A DNA stretch of 64,000 nucleotides from Paenibacillus_G sp049942825 (GCF_049942825.1 NZ_CP187970.1:7564001-7628000); one strand, 5' to 3'. Counted from the first letter of the stretch, positions 44,323 through 57,616 are shown. Made by a program: numbers and translations. The notes: generated by a model not told the origin, from the sequence alone.

Positions 44323-46128
44323 TTACGGCAGAACGATCTGCTGGCCCGGATAAATCAGGTTCGGATTGCGCAGCGCATTCAGCTCCTGGAGCTTCTGCCA
44401 GGTCGTGCGGTGCAGCTTGGCGATCTTCCACAGGGAGTCGCCGGCCTTCACGACATGCACTCCCCCGGCAGGCTGGGATTCGGCAGAAGCGGCCGGTGCC
44501 GGAGCAGCTGCGGGAGCCCCTGCAGCCGGTGCCGGTACAGCCGCGGGTGCAGCGCCTGTCACATTAATGCGTCCCACCGCGACATTGCTGACCGCTCCCT
44601 GCTTCTGCAGGTATGAGATCAGTGCTTCCTCCAACGAGGCATAGTCCCCGAGCACCGGCTGGTCCTTGAACATGGTGTACTTGTCCCCGCCTGCCGCGAT
44701 AAAATCATTGGTCGCAAGCACGTACTCCTGCTCCGGCACAAGCGGCACGCCCTTCACGTTCACCGAAGTGACCCGGCTGCCGGCCGGTTTCGAGGCATCG
44801 AATGTGAACGTCATGCCCCCGATATGCGGGAACGGGGCGAAAGACTCAGGATAGCTCGATACTCCATGCTCCAGGCCGGCCAGAAGCTCCGATCCTTTGA
44901 CCTTCTTCGTCTGGATGTAGTTGCCGAACGGCAGGACTGTCACCACTTCCCCCTTTGTAATCGAGCCCGGCTCGATCGAAGCGCGGATGCCGCCCCCATT
45001 GGTAAGGGCCACATCCGCACCGCTCTCGGCGATCATGGCATCGGCGATGAGATCGCCGAGATTGGATTCGCCTTTGCGTACGACCTCGCGGTCACCGACC
45101 AGCTTCACCTGGGTGCTGCCCACTTCCTGGGAGAGCACGGCCTCCTGCTCTTGTTTGATTCCCTTCACCAGCTCAACGATGGCCGGATCTTCAACAGTCC
45201 CACTTTCCTTCACGCTCGCTTTGGTCAGCAGGCCTGCCTTCTTGCCCGTCAGCTTCCCGTTCTCGAAGGTCAGATCCACCCGGCCGATATTCTTGAGATA
45301 CTCGCCGGTCTGGGCGATGAGCACAGGGCCTACCTGCGTGCCTTCCTTCATCTCGGTATGGCTGTGCCCGTCGATGATCACATCGATCTCCGGCACCGCT
45401 TGGGCCACCTTGATGCTCGTATCCGTACTGGACTCGTCCACACCGAGGTGGGCCAGCGCAATGATCGCATCGACTTTGCCCTTGAGCTCGCCTACAACAG
45501 CTTTGGCTTCCAATGCAGGGTCATGGAAGGTCAGCCCCTTCACGTTGTTCGGGTGTGTCTTGTACGCGGTCTCCGGCGTGCTTAGGCCGAAGATCCCCAG
45601 CTTGATCCCGTCCACCTCCTTGATGATATACGACTCCAGAATCCGGGAGCCGTCCTCCTTCTTCGTATTGGAAGAGAGGACCGGGAACTTCGCCTGGCCG
45701 GCCAGCTCCACCAGTCGCGGATACCCATAGTTAAAATCATGGTTGCCCGCCGTCATCGCATCGTAGCCGATCGTGTTCATGAGCTTGACGATGCTCTCGC
45801 CGCGCACCAGGTTAGCAATGGTCTGGCCGTGGAACGTATCCCCGGCATCAAGCAGCAGCGTATTCGGATTCTCCGCCTTATACTGCTTGGCCAAGGTCGC
45901 CAGCGCCGCGTAACCGATGCCGGCATCGCTTGCTTCGACGCGGGAATGAATGTCATTCGTATGCAGCAGCGTGATGCTTTTCTTTGCTCCTGCAGTCTCT
46001 GCCGCGGACGGGGCAGGGGTTGTACCGGACTCTGCAGCAGCCACCGGCAGGACCGGCAGGGTGGACAGGGACGCCATCAGCAGCGCCAGGGTTCCGATCA
46101 TGGAGCTTCGGAAAGGGATCAATCGCAT
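44323..46128 (-). CDS. Secreted bifunctional metallophosphatase/5'-nucleotidase with C-terminal LysM
   Basis: This is a 601-residue UshA/YfkN-family enzyme that hydrolyses nucleotides outside the cell. It has a signal peptide (about 1-32, AxA cleavage region), the calcineurin-like metallophosphatase domain (LLHTNDIHSR, LDAGDTFHG, TAGNHDFNYG, DGHSHTE), and the 5'-nucleotidase C domain with ALTNGGGIRASI and LATNDFIAAGGDKY. An Ala/Pro linker (about 515-550) leads to a LysM domain (from about 555), which would hold it on peptidoglycan. AGGAGG precedes the ATG. Confidence 0.92.
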   Translation of the reverse strand: MRLIPFRSSMIGTLALLMASLSTLPVLPVAAAESGTTPAPSAAETAGAKKSITLLHTNDIHSRVEASDAGIGYAALATLAKQYKAENPNTLLLDAGDTFHGQTIANLVRGESIVKLMNTIGYDAMTAGNHDFNYGYPRLVELAGQAKFPVLSSNTKKEDGSRILESYIIKEVDGIKLGIFGLSTPETAYKTHPNNVKGLTFHDPALEAKAVVGELKGKVDAIIALAHLGVDESSTDTSIKVAQAVPEIDVIIDGHSHTEMKEGTQVGPVLIAQTGEYLKNIGRVDLTFENGKLTGKKAGLLTKASVKESGTVEDPAIVELVKGIKQEQEAVLSQEVGSTQVKLVGDREVVRKGESNLGDLIADAMIAESGADVALTNGGGIRASIEPGSITKGEVVTVLPFGNYIQTKKVKGSELLAGLEHGVSSYPESFAPFPHIGGMTFTFDASKPAGSRVTSVNVKGVPLVPEQEYVLATNDFIAAGGDKYTMFKDQPVLGDYASLEEALISYLQKQGAVSNVAVGRINVTGAAPAAVPAPAAGAPAAAPAPAASAESQPAGGVHVVKAGDSLWKIAKLHRTTWQKLQELNALRNPNLIYPGQQIVLP

Positions 46129-46245
46129 ATCGCAGGTTCTCCTCCTGTTATATAAGCTTGTACATCTCCCAACCAGTATAACAACGGAGTATTACAGACA
46201 GTTTCAATCTGTATGAAGATTTTGTTAAGCTCGCCACCCGGCAGC

Positions 46246-46275
46246 AAAAAAAGAGCGCCGGAACGCATCCGGCGC
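46246..46275 (-). terminator. Rho-independent terminator
   Basis: GCGCCGG pairs with CCGGCGC around a seven-base loop, followed on the reverse strand by seven T. It lies between csoR and the 5'-nucleotidase gene, about 240 bases after the csoR stop. Confidence 0.88.
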
Positions 46276-46512
46276 CTAAAGAAGATGAGGGGGTACTTCC
46301 TAAGATGACAAACGAGTAGTCTCCACCCTTCGAGGCTCCCTCTCCCCAGCATGATCCGAGTTATAGCGGGAAAGGCTCTCACGGCCCATTGCTGCCGCTG
46401 GGTGATACTATACGTTTCGCACTCTATGATTCCGCTTCGGGGGTCGGGGGCAAGTTTCAGCCCGGAACCAATCCCACCCGGCCTCCTTCCCCTCTACCCG
46501 TATATCTCTTCA
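46276..46512 (-). other. Unassigned transcribed-type region between csoR and a terminator
   Basis: This stretch of 237 bases has no convincing reading frame on either strand and ends in a strong terminator on the reverse strand. It could be a long csoR 3' region, an RNA leader ending in an attenuator ahead of the 5'-nucleotidase gene, or remnant sequence. It matches none of the riboswitch consensus patterns I know (purine, TPP, SAM, ydaO, guanidine). Confidence 0.4.
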
Positions 46513-46860
46513 TTATTTGATGAGCTTGCCCATCGTTTTCATCAGCTCATCAATCACTTCCGTATCTCCCTGCTCAATTCGCTCCACCACACAGCTGCGC
46601 ATATGGCCTTCGAGCAGAATTTTGCCTACGGAGTTCAAAGCGGACTGGATCGCAGCAATCTGGTTCAGTACATCGTCGCAGTACGTATCCTTCTCGATCA
46701 TCCCTTTGACGCCGCGGATCTGTCCTTCGATCCGGTTCAAACGGGATACCAGATTATCCTTCACTTTGGCCGAATGGTGGCTTCTCCGTTCCCCTGCAGC
46801 ACAGCAGTCATCCGTATGAGTCACCGTCGCGCCTTGCTCCTCTTTCGTTTCGATATCCAT
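46513..46860 (-). CDS. csoR: CsoR family copper-sensing repressor
   Basis: CsoR binds its operator and releases it when Cu(I) binds. The 115-residue helical protein has the Cu(I) ligands Cys61, His86 and Cys90 (YCDDVL and GHMRSC), plus the NRIEGQIRGVKGMIE core. An N-terminal Cys pair (residues 19-20) and His pair are extra. It is preceded by a perfect CsoR-type operator. The usual copZ and copA genes are not in this window. Confidence 0.92.
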   Translation of the reverse strand: MDIETKEEQGATVTHTDDCCAAGERRSHHSAKVKDNLVSRLNRIEGQIRGVKGMIEKDTYCDDVLNQIAAIQSALNSVGKILLEGHMRSCVVERIEQGDTEVIDELMKTMGKLIK

Positions 46861-46898
46861 CCGGGTTCACCCTTACCTGCTTTTACTCTCAGTTTATC

Positions 46899-46915
46899 AT
46901 ACCCCTATAGGGTAT
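46899..46915. promoter_or_regulatory. CsoR operator
   Basis: ATACCCCTATAGGGTAT is an inverted repeat (ATACCC, five bases, GGGTAT) matching the ATACCC/GGGTAT half-sites of characterised CsoR operators. It is 38 bases upstream of the csoR start, where it would overlap the promoter, so csoR is probably autoregulated. Confidence 0.8.
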
Positions 46916-47079
46916 ACAACCATTTTATCTTCCCAGCATTCCATATCCTTCGCCATTCTTATGACACCAATACTTTAGTCCTATGTTTATCTTGTCAAAA
47001 ATATGATTCCTTCGCCCCCTATTCTATGTTATAACTGATACTAGATGAAAGAAGTGCCATGTAAGGGAGAGTCGGCCAA

Positions 47080-48729
47080 ATGAAAACGAAAGTGATTATT
47101 CTCGGGGGCGGGGTTGCCGGGATGAGCGCTGCTCATGAACTCGGTGAGCGGGGTTTTGATGTCTCGGTGTACGAAATGAAGCGTCTGCCCGGCGGCAAAG
47201 CAAGGTCGATGCCGGTCCCCGGAAGCGGTACAGAAGGCCGCGCCGACCTGCCGGGAGAGCACGGATTCCGCTTCTTTCCCCGATTCTATAAACATATTAT
47301 CGATACCATGAAGCGTATTCCGTACGGGGACGACGGCTATGTTGCCGATAATCTTACCGAAGGCACCCGTCTTGGACTAGCCCGTAAGGATGGTCTTCCC
47401 GTAGAGTTTCTTACCGAGTTTCCAAGCTCCTTCTCGGATCTGAAGGATCTGTTCAAGTCCCTCTTCGATAATGACTTGGGCCTGACGGAGGCCGAAGTGG
47501 AGCACTACCTGAGCCGGATCTGGCAGGTGATGACAAGCTGTGACGAACGGCGGGCGGAGGAATACCAGAACACGCCATGGTGGAGCTTTATTAACGCCGA
47601 TGAACAGTCGGACAATTTCAAACGTGTCTTTGCCGGCCTGACCCGCATTCTGGTAGCGGCCAAGGCCAAGGAAGCCAACACCTGCACGGTTGGAACTGTT
47701 GGCGCCCAAATCATGATGGATATGGTACTTCCTGGCGGAAGTGCCGACCGTCTGCTTGACGGGCCTACTAATGAAGTGTGGCTTCACCCGTGGCTGACCT
47801 ACCTCCGGCATCTCGGGGTAGATTATCATTTGAATGCCAAGGTGGAGGCGGTCACCTGTACGGATGGCCGTATCACCGGGGCAACGATTACAGAAGATGG
47901 TCTGACCCGGGAGGTTCAGGGTGACTATTATATCTGCGCCCTGCCGGTAGAAGTCATGGCCCGTCTGGTCTCACCCGAAATGCTTCAAGCCGATCCCACC
48001 CTCGCGGGCATCAAACTGCTCTCGGACGATGTGGAATGGATGAACGGCATTCAATTCTACTTTAAAGAAGACGTGCCGATCATTCATGGCCATATGATAT
48101 ATATGGATTCTCCATGGGCGCTCACTTCCGTCTCGCAGGCACAATTCTGGCCCGAATTTCCGATGAGCGAATATGGCGACGGAACGGTTCAGGGCGTACT
48201 TTCCGTCGATGTATCCGATTGGGAAGCCCCGGGCCCATTGTACGGCAAGCCGGCCAAGAACTGCACCAAGGAAGAGATCAAGGAAGAAGTATGGTACCAG
48301 TTAAAGCTGAGTCTGAATGCAGCCGGACAGGAGATATTACGGGACGACAATCTTCATTCCTGGTTCCTCGACGAGGATATTCATATGCCTAACCCGGCGG
48401 GCACTTTGGTCAATCTCGAGCCCCTGCTGGTCAACAAAGTGTATACGCGGGAGCTCCGTCCGAATGCGTACACGCGTATTCCCAATCTTCTTCTCGCCTC
48501 GGACTACGTAAGGACCAATACGGACCTCGCAACGATGGAGGGAGCGAATGAAGCGGCCCGCCGCGCGGTGAACAACATCCTGGAGAAGACCGAATCCAAG
48601 GCTAAGTTCTGCAAGATCTGGGATATGTATGAGTTTCCCCCTTTGGCATTGCAGCGTCACCATGACAAAAAACGTTATGAAAAAGGCCTTCCATGGGACG
48701 GCAGTATATTCTCCCCAGTGGGCCGCTAA
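47080..48729 (+). CDS. FAD-dependent amine oxidase/desaturase, hydroxysqualene dehydroxylase (HpnE)-like
   Basis: This is a 549-residue flavoprotein with the Rossmann dinucleotide motif GGGVAGMSAAHEL (from residue 9) and the ADLPGEHGFRFFP segment typical of the phytoene desaturase/HpnE branch of the amine oxidase superfamily. The C-terminal FAD motif NLLLASDYVRTNTDLATMEGA is intact. The substrate is unknown; no squalene or carotenoid genes are beside it. By eye its base composition is less GC-rich than its neighbours, which hints at transfer. It is monocistronic with a strong terminator. Confidence 0.82.
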   Translation: MKTKVIILGGGVAGMSAAHELGERGFDVSVYEMKRLPGGKARSMPVPGSGTEGRADLPGEHGFRFFPRFYKHIIDTMKRIPYGDDGYVADNLTEGTRLGLARKDGLPVEFLTEFPSSFSDLKDLFKSLFDNDLGLTEAEVEHYLSRIWQVMTSCDERRAEEYQNTPWWSFINADEQSDNFKRVFAGLTRILVAAKAKEANTCTVGTVGAQIMMDMVLPGGSADRLLDGPTNEVWLHPWLTYLRHLGVDYHLNAKVEAVTCTDGRITGATITEDGLTREVQGDYYICALPVEVMARLVSPEMLQADPTLAGIKLLSDDVEWMNGIQFYFKEDVPIIHGHMIYMDSPWALTSVSQAQFWPEFPMSEYGDGTVQGVLSVDVSDWEAPGPLYGKPAKNCTKEEIKEEVWYQLKLSLNAAGQEILRDDNLHSWFLDEDIHMPNPAGTLVNLEPLLVNKVYTRELRPNAYTRIPNLLLASDYVRTNTDLATMEGANEAARRAVNNILEKTESKAKFCKIWDMYEFPPLALQRHHDKKRYEKGLPWDGSIFSPVGR

Positions 48730-48759
48730 GCAATTATTCGCATCTGAGCCGGATATACA

Positions 48760-48800
48760 AAAACGCCTCTTCCAGTCGATTGGAAGAGGTGTTTTTCTTT
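48760..48800. terminator. Bidirectional terminator between the convergent oxidase and PfpI genes
   Basis: ACGCCTCTTCCA pairs with TGGAAGAGGTGT around GTCGAT, with A and T runs on either side. Confidence 0.9.
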
Positions 48801-48818
48801 TATGAGCTACGCACAGAT

Positions 48819-49349
48819 TTAGGAACGGACGCTCGGCACCTGCTCCAAGGCCTTCAAGGTCTCCCGGATAAAGGCCGGCTCGTCCTTCGGAGTACGGGAA
48901 GTGATCAGATTCCGGTCGACCACCACCTCTTTATCCTGAAACGCGGCTCCCGCATTCGTAATATCATCCTGCAGCGGCGGATAGCTGGTCAGAATGCGTC
49001 CCTGCAGCAGCCCGGCCGAGATCAAGATCTGTGGACCATGACAGATGGCGGCAATCGGTTTTCCCACCTCGTCCATCACATGCACAAACGATTGGATCAG
49101 CGGGTCGAGCCTTAGTGCTTCAGGTGAAGAACCCCCTGGAATTACCACAGCGTCAAACTCATTCGGATTCGCATCCTTAATGGCCAGCTCCACCGTATAG
49201 CTGGCCTGCTTTTGCTTCCCTTCCAGCTTCTCTCCGGCCTTCAATCCGATAATGACGGCCTCGTGGCCGGCCTCACGAACAGCCTCATAAGGCTTCTGCA
49301 TCTCGCTATCCTCAAACGCCGGACCAAGTAAGAAAGCAACCTTCGCCAT
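48819..49349 (-). CDS. DJ-1/PfpI family protein
   Basis: This is a 176-residue class I glutamine amidotransferase-like protein. It has the nucleophile elbow AICHGPQ (Cys103, His104) and the acidic partner Glu13, as in PfpI, YhbO and general stress protein 18 (YfkM). Members act as deglycases, hydrolases or stress chaperones; which applies here cannot be said. AAGGAG precedes the ATG. A GATTTT-N14-GGGTAA pair about 50 bases upstream weakly resembles a sigma-B promoter. Confidence 0.9.
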   Translation of the reverse strand: MAKVAFLLGPAFEDSEMQKPYEAVREAGHEAVIIGLKAGEKLEGKQKQASYTVELAIKDANPNEFDAVVIPGGSSPEALRLDPLIQSFVHVMDEVGKPIAAICHGPQILISAGLLQGRILTSYPPLQDDITNAGAAFQDKEVVVDRNLITSRTPKDEPAFIRETLKALEQVPSVRS

Positions 49350-49369
49350 TGTTATCGACTCCTTCTAGG

Positions 49370-49841
49370 AAATTGCGGCCCGAGACGGCCTATTCTTATT
49401 ACCCGAATCTTCCCTAGTAAAATCACTACAAGGCAGTCCATGCCCTTTACAATTCCCTTACGTATTCTTTTCGAAACCTTAACCCAAGCCTCCTTCCGGT
49501 TTTGGTACAATAAGAGCAAGCAAAAGGACATGACTTCTCCCCTTCCTTTAAGAGCCCCGGTCCCGCTGCATCCCCCGTCCTCCCCCATACGGTCTTCGGG
49601 TGCAGATCCATCTCCTGTCATCGCCCCTATCCAGAGCCCCCTTCCTTCCGCATTAAACAAAGGCATCTCCCTACAAGCCCTAAGCTGCCACAGGGCTTTT
49701 TGCTTTATGACGATGCTGCCCGCCCGGATCTATCACTTTGCGACCCGTCGGGCTTGGCACAAAGATCACCGCCCCTATGTCCACTCACTCGCTGACGGCC
49801 GAGTATCGACAACGGTGACAAGCTGCTGTAACCAAACCAAA
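49370..49841. other. Intergenic region before the 5S end of the rRNA operon
   Basis: No gene in these 472 bases is convincing. The open frames on both strands lack ribosome sites and family features. A plus-strand hairpin at 49675-49702 (AAGCCCT with AGGGCTT, followed by TTTTGC) looks like a terminator without a gene. Confidence 0.5.
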
Positions 49842-49878
49842 AAGAGCCCCTTTGGACACATGGTCCAAAAGGGCTCTT
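49842..49878 (-). terminator. Rho-independent terminator of the complete rRNA operon
   Basis: AAGAGCCCCTTTGGAC pairs with GTCCAAAAGGGCTCTT (one G-T pair) and is followed on the reverse strand by TTTTTGGTTT, directly after the 5S gene. Confidence 0.95.
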
Positions 49879-49883
49879 CATTG

Positions 49884-50000
49884 GCTTGGCGACGTTCTAC
49901 TCTCCCAGGACCCTGCGGTCCAAGTACCATCGACGCTGGAAGGCTTAACGTTCGTGTTCGGGATGGGTACGCGTGGTTCCCTTCCGCCATCATCACCAAA
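49884..50000 (-). rRNA. rrf: 5S ribosomal RNA
   Basis: 117 bases on the reverse strand read as a Bacillus-type 5S gene, beginning GTTTGGTGATGATGGC and ending GTCGCCAAGC, with the conserved CCCATCCCGAACACGAACGT region. It is 199 bases after the 23S gene. Confidence 0.95.
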
Positions 50001-50199
50001 CGGTTTGTGTATCGGCCAGGATACACGGTAATACATATTCAAGGCAGCTTGTACCTTGAAAACTGGATATACATTCGGGTATATCATTTTGCGTTCCTTT
50101 GTGCTTCGCACAAAGGTCACTACCAAAATGATATATCCTCACTCGCTAGCTTAAGACTAACATCTACATTACTGCTGCCGCTTCCTTGCGGAAGCTAGT
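50001..50199 (-). other. 23S-5S spacer with processing stem
   Basis: The plus strand carries CCTTGAAAACTGGATATAC at about 50055-50073, the reverse complement of a segment in the 16S-23S spacer transcript. The two sides of the 23S gene can therefore pair into the stem cut during maturation. A local TTTGTGC/GCACAAA hairpin lies at about 50098-50115. No tRNA is present. Confidence 0.8.
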
Positions 50200-54928
<4,729 letters not shown>

Positions 54929-55023
54929 GAAAAGCTGATGACTCATTTTGAAGCTTGGCAGAAACTCATCGCTGAGTCTCTATATTTAACACTCACTCGT
55001 TGTTCAGTTTTCAAAGGGCAATC
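54929..55023 (-). promoter_or_regulatory. rRNA leader with boxA-like site
   Basis: Same leader as in the first operon, with GCCCTTTGAAAACTGAACAA on the reverse strand as a boxA-type antitermination element. Confidence 0.7.
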
Positions 55024-55058
55024 GCGGTTGTGCTTGGCCTGTTAGGTGGCCGGTTCAC

Positions 55059-55087
55059 AATATAGCATCTTTGCTTCTGATTTGCAA
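55059..55087 (-). promoter_or_regulatory. rRNA operon promoter, proximal
   Basis: On the reverse strand, TTGCAA (55082-55087), a 17-base spacer and TATATT (55059-55064) with TG at the extended -10 position, about 130 bases upstream of the 16S gene. Confidence 0.72.
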
Positions 55088-55199
55088 CCCTGTTCTTTTT
55101 TCCATTCTTGGGATAACCCGCAAGCTCAGATCCAACAACTTGTCCCATATCAAAGCGCATTTCCGAATCGTTAATGTCGTCATTAACTATCGGATTTGT

Positions 55200-55229
55200 A
55201 ATATACCATAAACCATTCCGGTAATGCAA
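55200..55229 (-). promoter_or_regulatory. rRNA operon promoter, distal (candidate)
   Basis: On the reverse strand, TTGCAT (55224-55229), an 18-base spacer and TATATT (55200-55205), again with TG before the -10. The -35 is the same hexamer as in the distal promoter of the first operon. Confidence 0.5.
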
Positions 55230-55300
55230 CCCCGAGAAGGAAATGGAGCAGATCGGCCCATGGCCTGCCCACAGAATCAAACAAGAATAAATTGACCGGA

Positions 55301-55329
55301 TTGACACAAAGTAAACATGTCCGTCTATC
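55301..55329 (+). promoter_or_regulatory. Candidate promoter of the Gln-rich protein gene
   Basis: A perfect TTGACA (55301-55306) is followed after 17 bases by TCTATC (55324-55329), 28 bases before the start codon. The -10 is a poor match. Confidence 0.4.
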
Positions 55330-55356
55330 CTAACTACAATAACGCGGAGGTTAACC

Positions 55357-55671
55357 ATGCAGAATCCATCCTACCAGCAGTTTCTCGAGCAGCAGCAGGC
55401 CCAGCAAATGCAGCAGGCCCAGCAGGCTCAGCAGGCAATCCAAGCGTCCGGCTTGACTAACTTCTCCCAGCAGCTCCGCCAGCTTCAAATCCAATTCGGC
55501 CAAATCGGCCAGGATCTCCAGCAGGCGCAGTCTCAAGTAGAGACGCAAATGAATGCCCAGCAGCGCCGCATCATGGAAATCCAGCAGCGGCTCCAGCAGA
55601 ACATCCAGGCGATGGACATGCTGATTCAATCGTCGCAGGGCCAGCCAGCAGGCCAGAACAGATTCATGTAA
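55357..55671 (+). CDS. Gln-rich coiled-coil small protein, function unknown
   Basis: This is a 104-residue protein with about one third Gln, concentrated in QQQAQQ-type runs at residues 12-27 and in a helical coiled-coil pattern from about 38 to 95. It has no Cys, Trp or membrane segment. I do not recognise the family. GCGGAGG lies seven bases before the ATG, and a terminator follows, so it is a real single-gene unit, divergent from the rRNA operon. Confidence 0.7.
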   Translation: MQNPSYQQFLEQQQAQQMQQAQQAQQAIQASGLTNFSQQLRQLQIQFGQIGQDLQQAQSQVETQMNAQQRRIMEIQQRLQQNIQAMDMLIQSSQGQPAGQNRFM

Positions 55672-55683
55672 GCATATTTGAAG

Positions 55684-55716
55684 CGGACCGGCATCGCGCC
55701 GGCCCTTTTTCTTTTT
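55684..55716 (+). terminator. Rho-independent terminator
   Basis: CCGGC (55688-55692) pairs with GCCGG (55698-55702), followed by CCCTTTTTCTTTTT. Confidence 0.78.
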
Positions 55717-55728
55717 ACGACCTCTGGC

Positions 55729-57420
55729 TTATTCTACTCCGCATCCATAAACTCTTGCCTCATAGGGCCGCAGCAGGATCTCATCAGAAGCTTCCCCGCT
55801 CTCGCTGCCCTCCTGGAGAGGATAATTACCGATAAGCAGCTTTCCTTCGATCCTCTGCCAATCTTCTGACCAGCGGTAAACGGCCGGGAGGTCCGAGACA
55901 TTCAGGATCACGAGAAGACGCTGCTGCTTCAGCTTCCTTCGGTAAACAAAAAGCTGCTCTCCTTCCGTAGGAATCAGCTCGTAGCTTCCGTATACCACGA
56001 TCGGATGCTTTTTGCGGAGGGAGATCAGTCGGCGGTAGTAATGAAAAACGGAATTCGGGTCGGAGCGTTCCGCCTCTACGTTGATGGATGTATAATTCGG
56101 GTTAGCCTTCATCCATGGGGCACCGCTTGTAAAACCCGCATGCTCCAAAGCATTCCACTGCATTGGCGTCCGCGCGTTATCCCGCCCCCTGCTATAAATA
56201 ACCTCCATAACCTCACGGGGATCGCGCCTCTTCTCCTCCACCTGCTCCTTATAGAACTGCAGGGTACTGATATCCCGGTAATCGTCTATCGACGGGAAGC
56301 GCACATTGGTCATCCCGATCTCCTCGCCCTGGTAAATATACGGCGTGCCCTGCATCATGTGAATCATCGTGGCCAGCAGCTTGGCCGACGGGACGCGGTA
56401 TTCTTCATCATCGCCCAGCCGCGAAACGGACCGGGGCTGGTCATGGTTATTGAAGTAAAGCGTATTCCAGGCCCTGCCCTCCAGCTCCGTCTGCCACTTG
56501 CTGAGTACGGCGATCAGATCTTTGAGCTTCCAGGGGACAATGCTCCACTTGTCCTTCCCATAATCAAGCTCGACATGTTCGAATTGGAAGATCATCTGAA
56601 GCTCCTTCCCCTCCCTGCCGGCGTACCGGAGCGCGTCTTCCGTCGTAGCGCCGCCCGTTTCGCCTACGGTCATGAGATCGAACCGCGCCAGTACCTCCCG
56701 GTTCATCTCCTGCAGATACTCGTGAACACGGGGACCGTTCTCATAATATTGCTTCCCATCGGCCAGTTCTCCCTCTCCTGCGCTCGGGAAGGATGGATCC
56801 TTCGAAATCGAATTGATGACATCCATCCGGAAGCCGTCCACCCCTTTGTGAATCCACCACCAGATCATATCGTATAACGTGCGTCTGACCTTGGGGTTGT
56901 CCCAATTCAAATCCGGCTGGTGCTTGCTGAATAAGTGAAGGTAGTATTCGCCGGTCTCTTCGCAGTACTCCCATGCCGAGCCGCAGAACATGGAAGCCCA
57001 GTTGTTCGGAGGGCCTCCGTCGCTGCCCGGTGGTCTCCATATGTAAAAATGGCGGTACGGATTGTCCTTGGACCGGCGCGATTCCTTGAACCACGAGTGC
57101 TCGTCCGAGGTATGGTTGATCACCAAATCCATCATCAGCTTCATGCCGCGTCCATGAATCTCTTCGATCAGGAGCTCCCAGTCCTCCATCGTTCCGAACT
57201 CTTTCATAATCCGGAAATAATCGCTGATATCGTACCCGTTGTCCCGGTTAGGCGATTCATAGATGGGAGACAGCCATATGACGTCGGCACCGAGCTCGCG
57301 GATATAATCCAGACGCTCGACCAGGCCCCGCAGGTCTCCGATGCCATCCCCGTTGCTGTCCATGAAACTGCGGGGATATACCTGATACACCACGCTTTCC
57401 TTCCACCATTTTCGCTCCAT
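55729..57420 (-). CDS. GH13 alpha-glucosidase, oligo-1,6-glucosidase type
   Basis: This is a 563-residue intracellular GH13 enzyme with nucleophile Asp200 (GFRMDVIN), acid/base Glu254 (TVGETGG) and the third acid Asp327 (NNHDQPR). The residue after the nucleophile is Val, which in characterised members favours alpha-1,6 bonds (isomaltose), whereas Thr favours alpha-1,4. A DSNGDGIGD calcium-type loop lies at residues 21-29. No signal peptide, and no sugar transporter beside it. The start at 57420 is followed by a typical MERKWWKESVVYQVYPRSF opening. Confidence 0.93.
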   Translation of the reverse strand: MERKWWKESVVYQVYPRSFMDSNGDGIGDLRGLVERLDYIRELGADVIWLSPIYESPNRDNGYDISDYFRIMKEFGTMEDWELLIEEIHGRGMKLMMDLVINHTSDEHSWFKESRRSKDNPYRHFYIWRPPGSDGGPPNNWASMFCGSAWEYCEETGEYYLHLFSKHQPDLNWDNPKVRRTLYDMIWWWIHKGVDGFRMDVINSISKDPSFPSAGEGELADGKQYYENGPRVHEYLQEMNREVLARFDLMTVGETGGATTEDALRYAGREGKELQMIFQFEHVELDYGKDKWSIVPWKLKDLIAVLSKWQTELEGRAWNTLYFNNHDQPRSVSRLGDDEEYRVPSAKLLATMIHMMQGTPYIYQGEEIGMTNVRFPSIDDYRDISTLQFYKEQVEEKRRDPREVMEVIYSRGRDNARTPMQWNALEHAGFTSGAPWMKANPNYTSINVEAERSDPNSVFHYYRRLISLRKKHPIVVYGSYELIPTEGEQLFVYRRKLKQQRLLVILNVSDLPAVYRWSEDWQRIEGKLLIGNYPLQEGSESGEASDEILLRPYEARVYGCGVE

Positions 57421-57556
57421 CCGGATTCGCTCCTCCCAATTATTTTTATGCTGTCAATGATTCATAGGGTAAGTCCTTCAGCCTATTAACCACCTGCAGC
57501 GCGCCCGATAACAGGATAACCCTTTATTTTCCATAAAATCAATTTCCGTGCACAGC

Positions 57557-57591
57557 AAAAAAACCTTACCGGTTATCGATCCGATAAGGTT
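57557..57591 (-). terminator. Rho-independent terminator of the HD phosphohydrolase gene
   Basis: AACCTTA (57562-57568) pairs with TAAGGTT (57585-57591) with an inner CCGG hairpin, followed on the reverse strand by seven T. Confidence 0.88.
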
Positions 57592-57616
57592 CATTGGGCA
57601 TGCAGCAGCTAATCTA

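Noticed and set aside
46276..46512. A known riboswitch class before the 5'-nucleotidase gene
   Set aside because: Compared by eye with purine, TPP, SAM, ydaO and guanidine consensus patterns; none fits.
49352..50198. A 104-codon reverse frame and a 252-codon plus frame in the gap before the 5S gene
   Set aside because: No ribosome sites or domains; the plus frame runs through the terminator and 5S gene.
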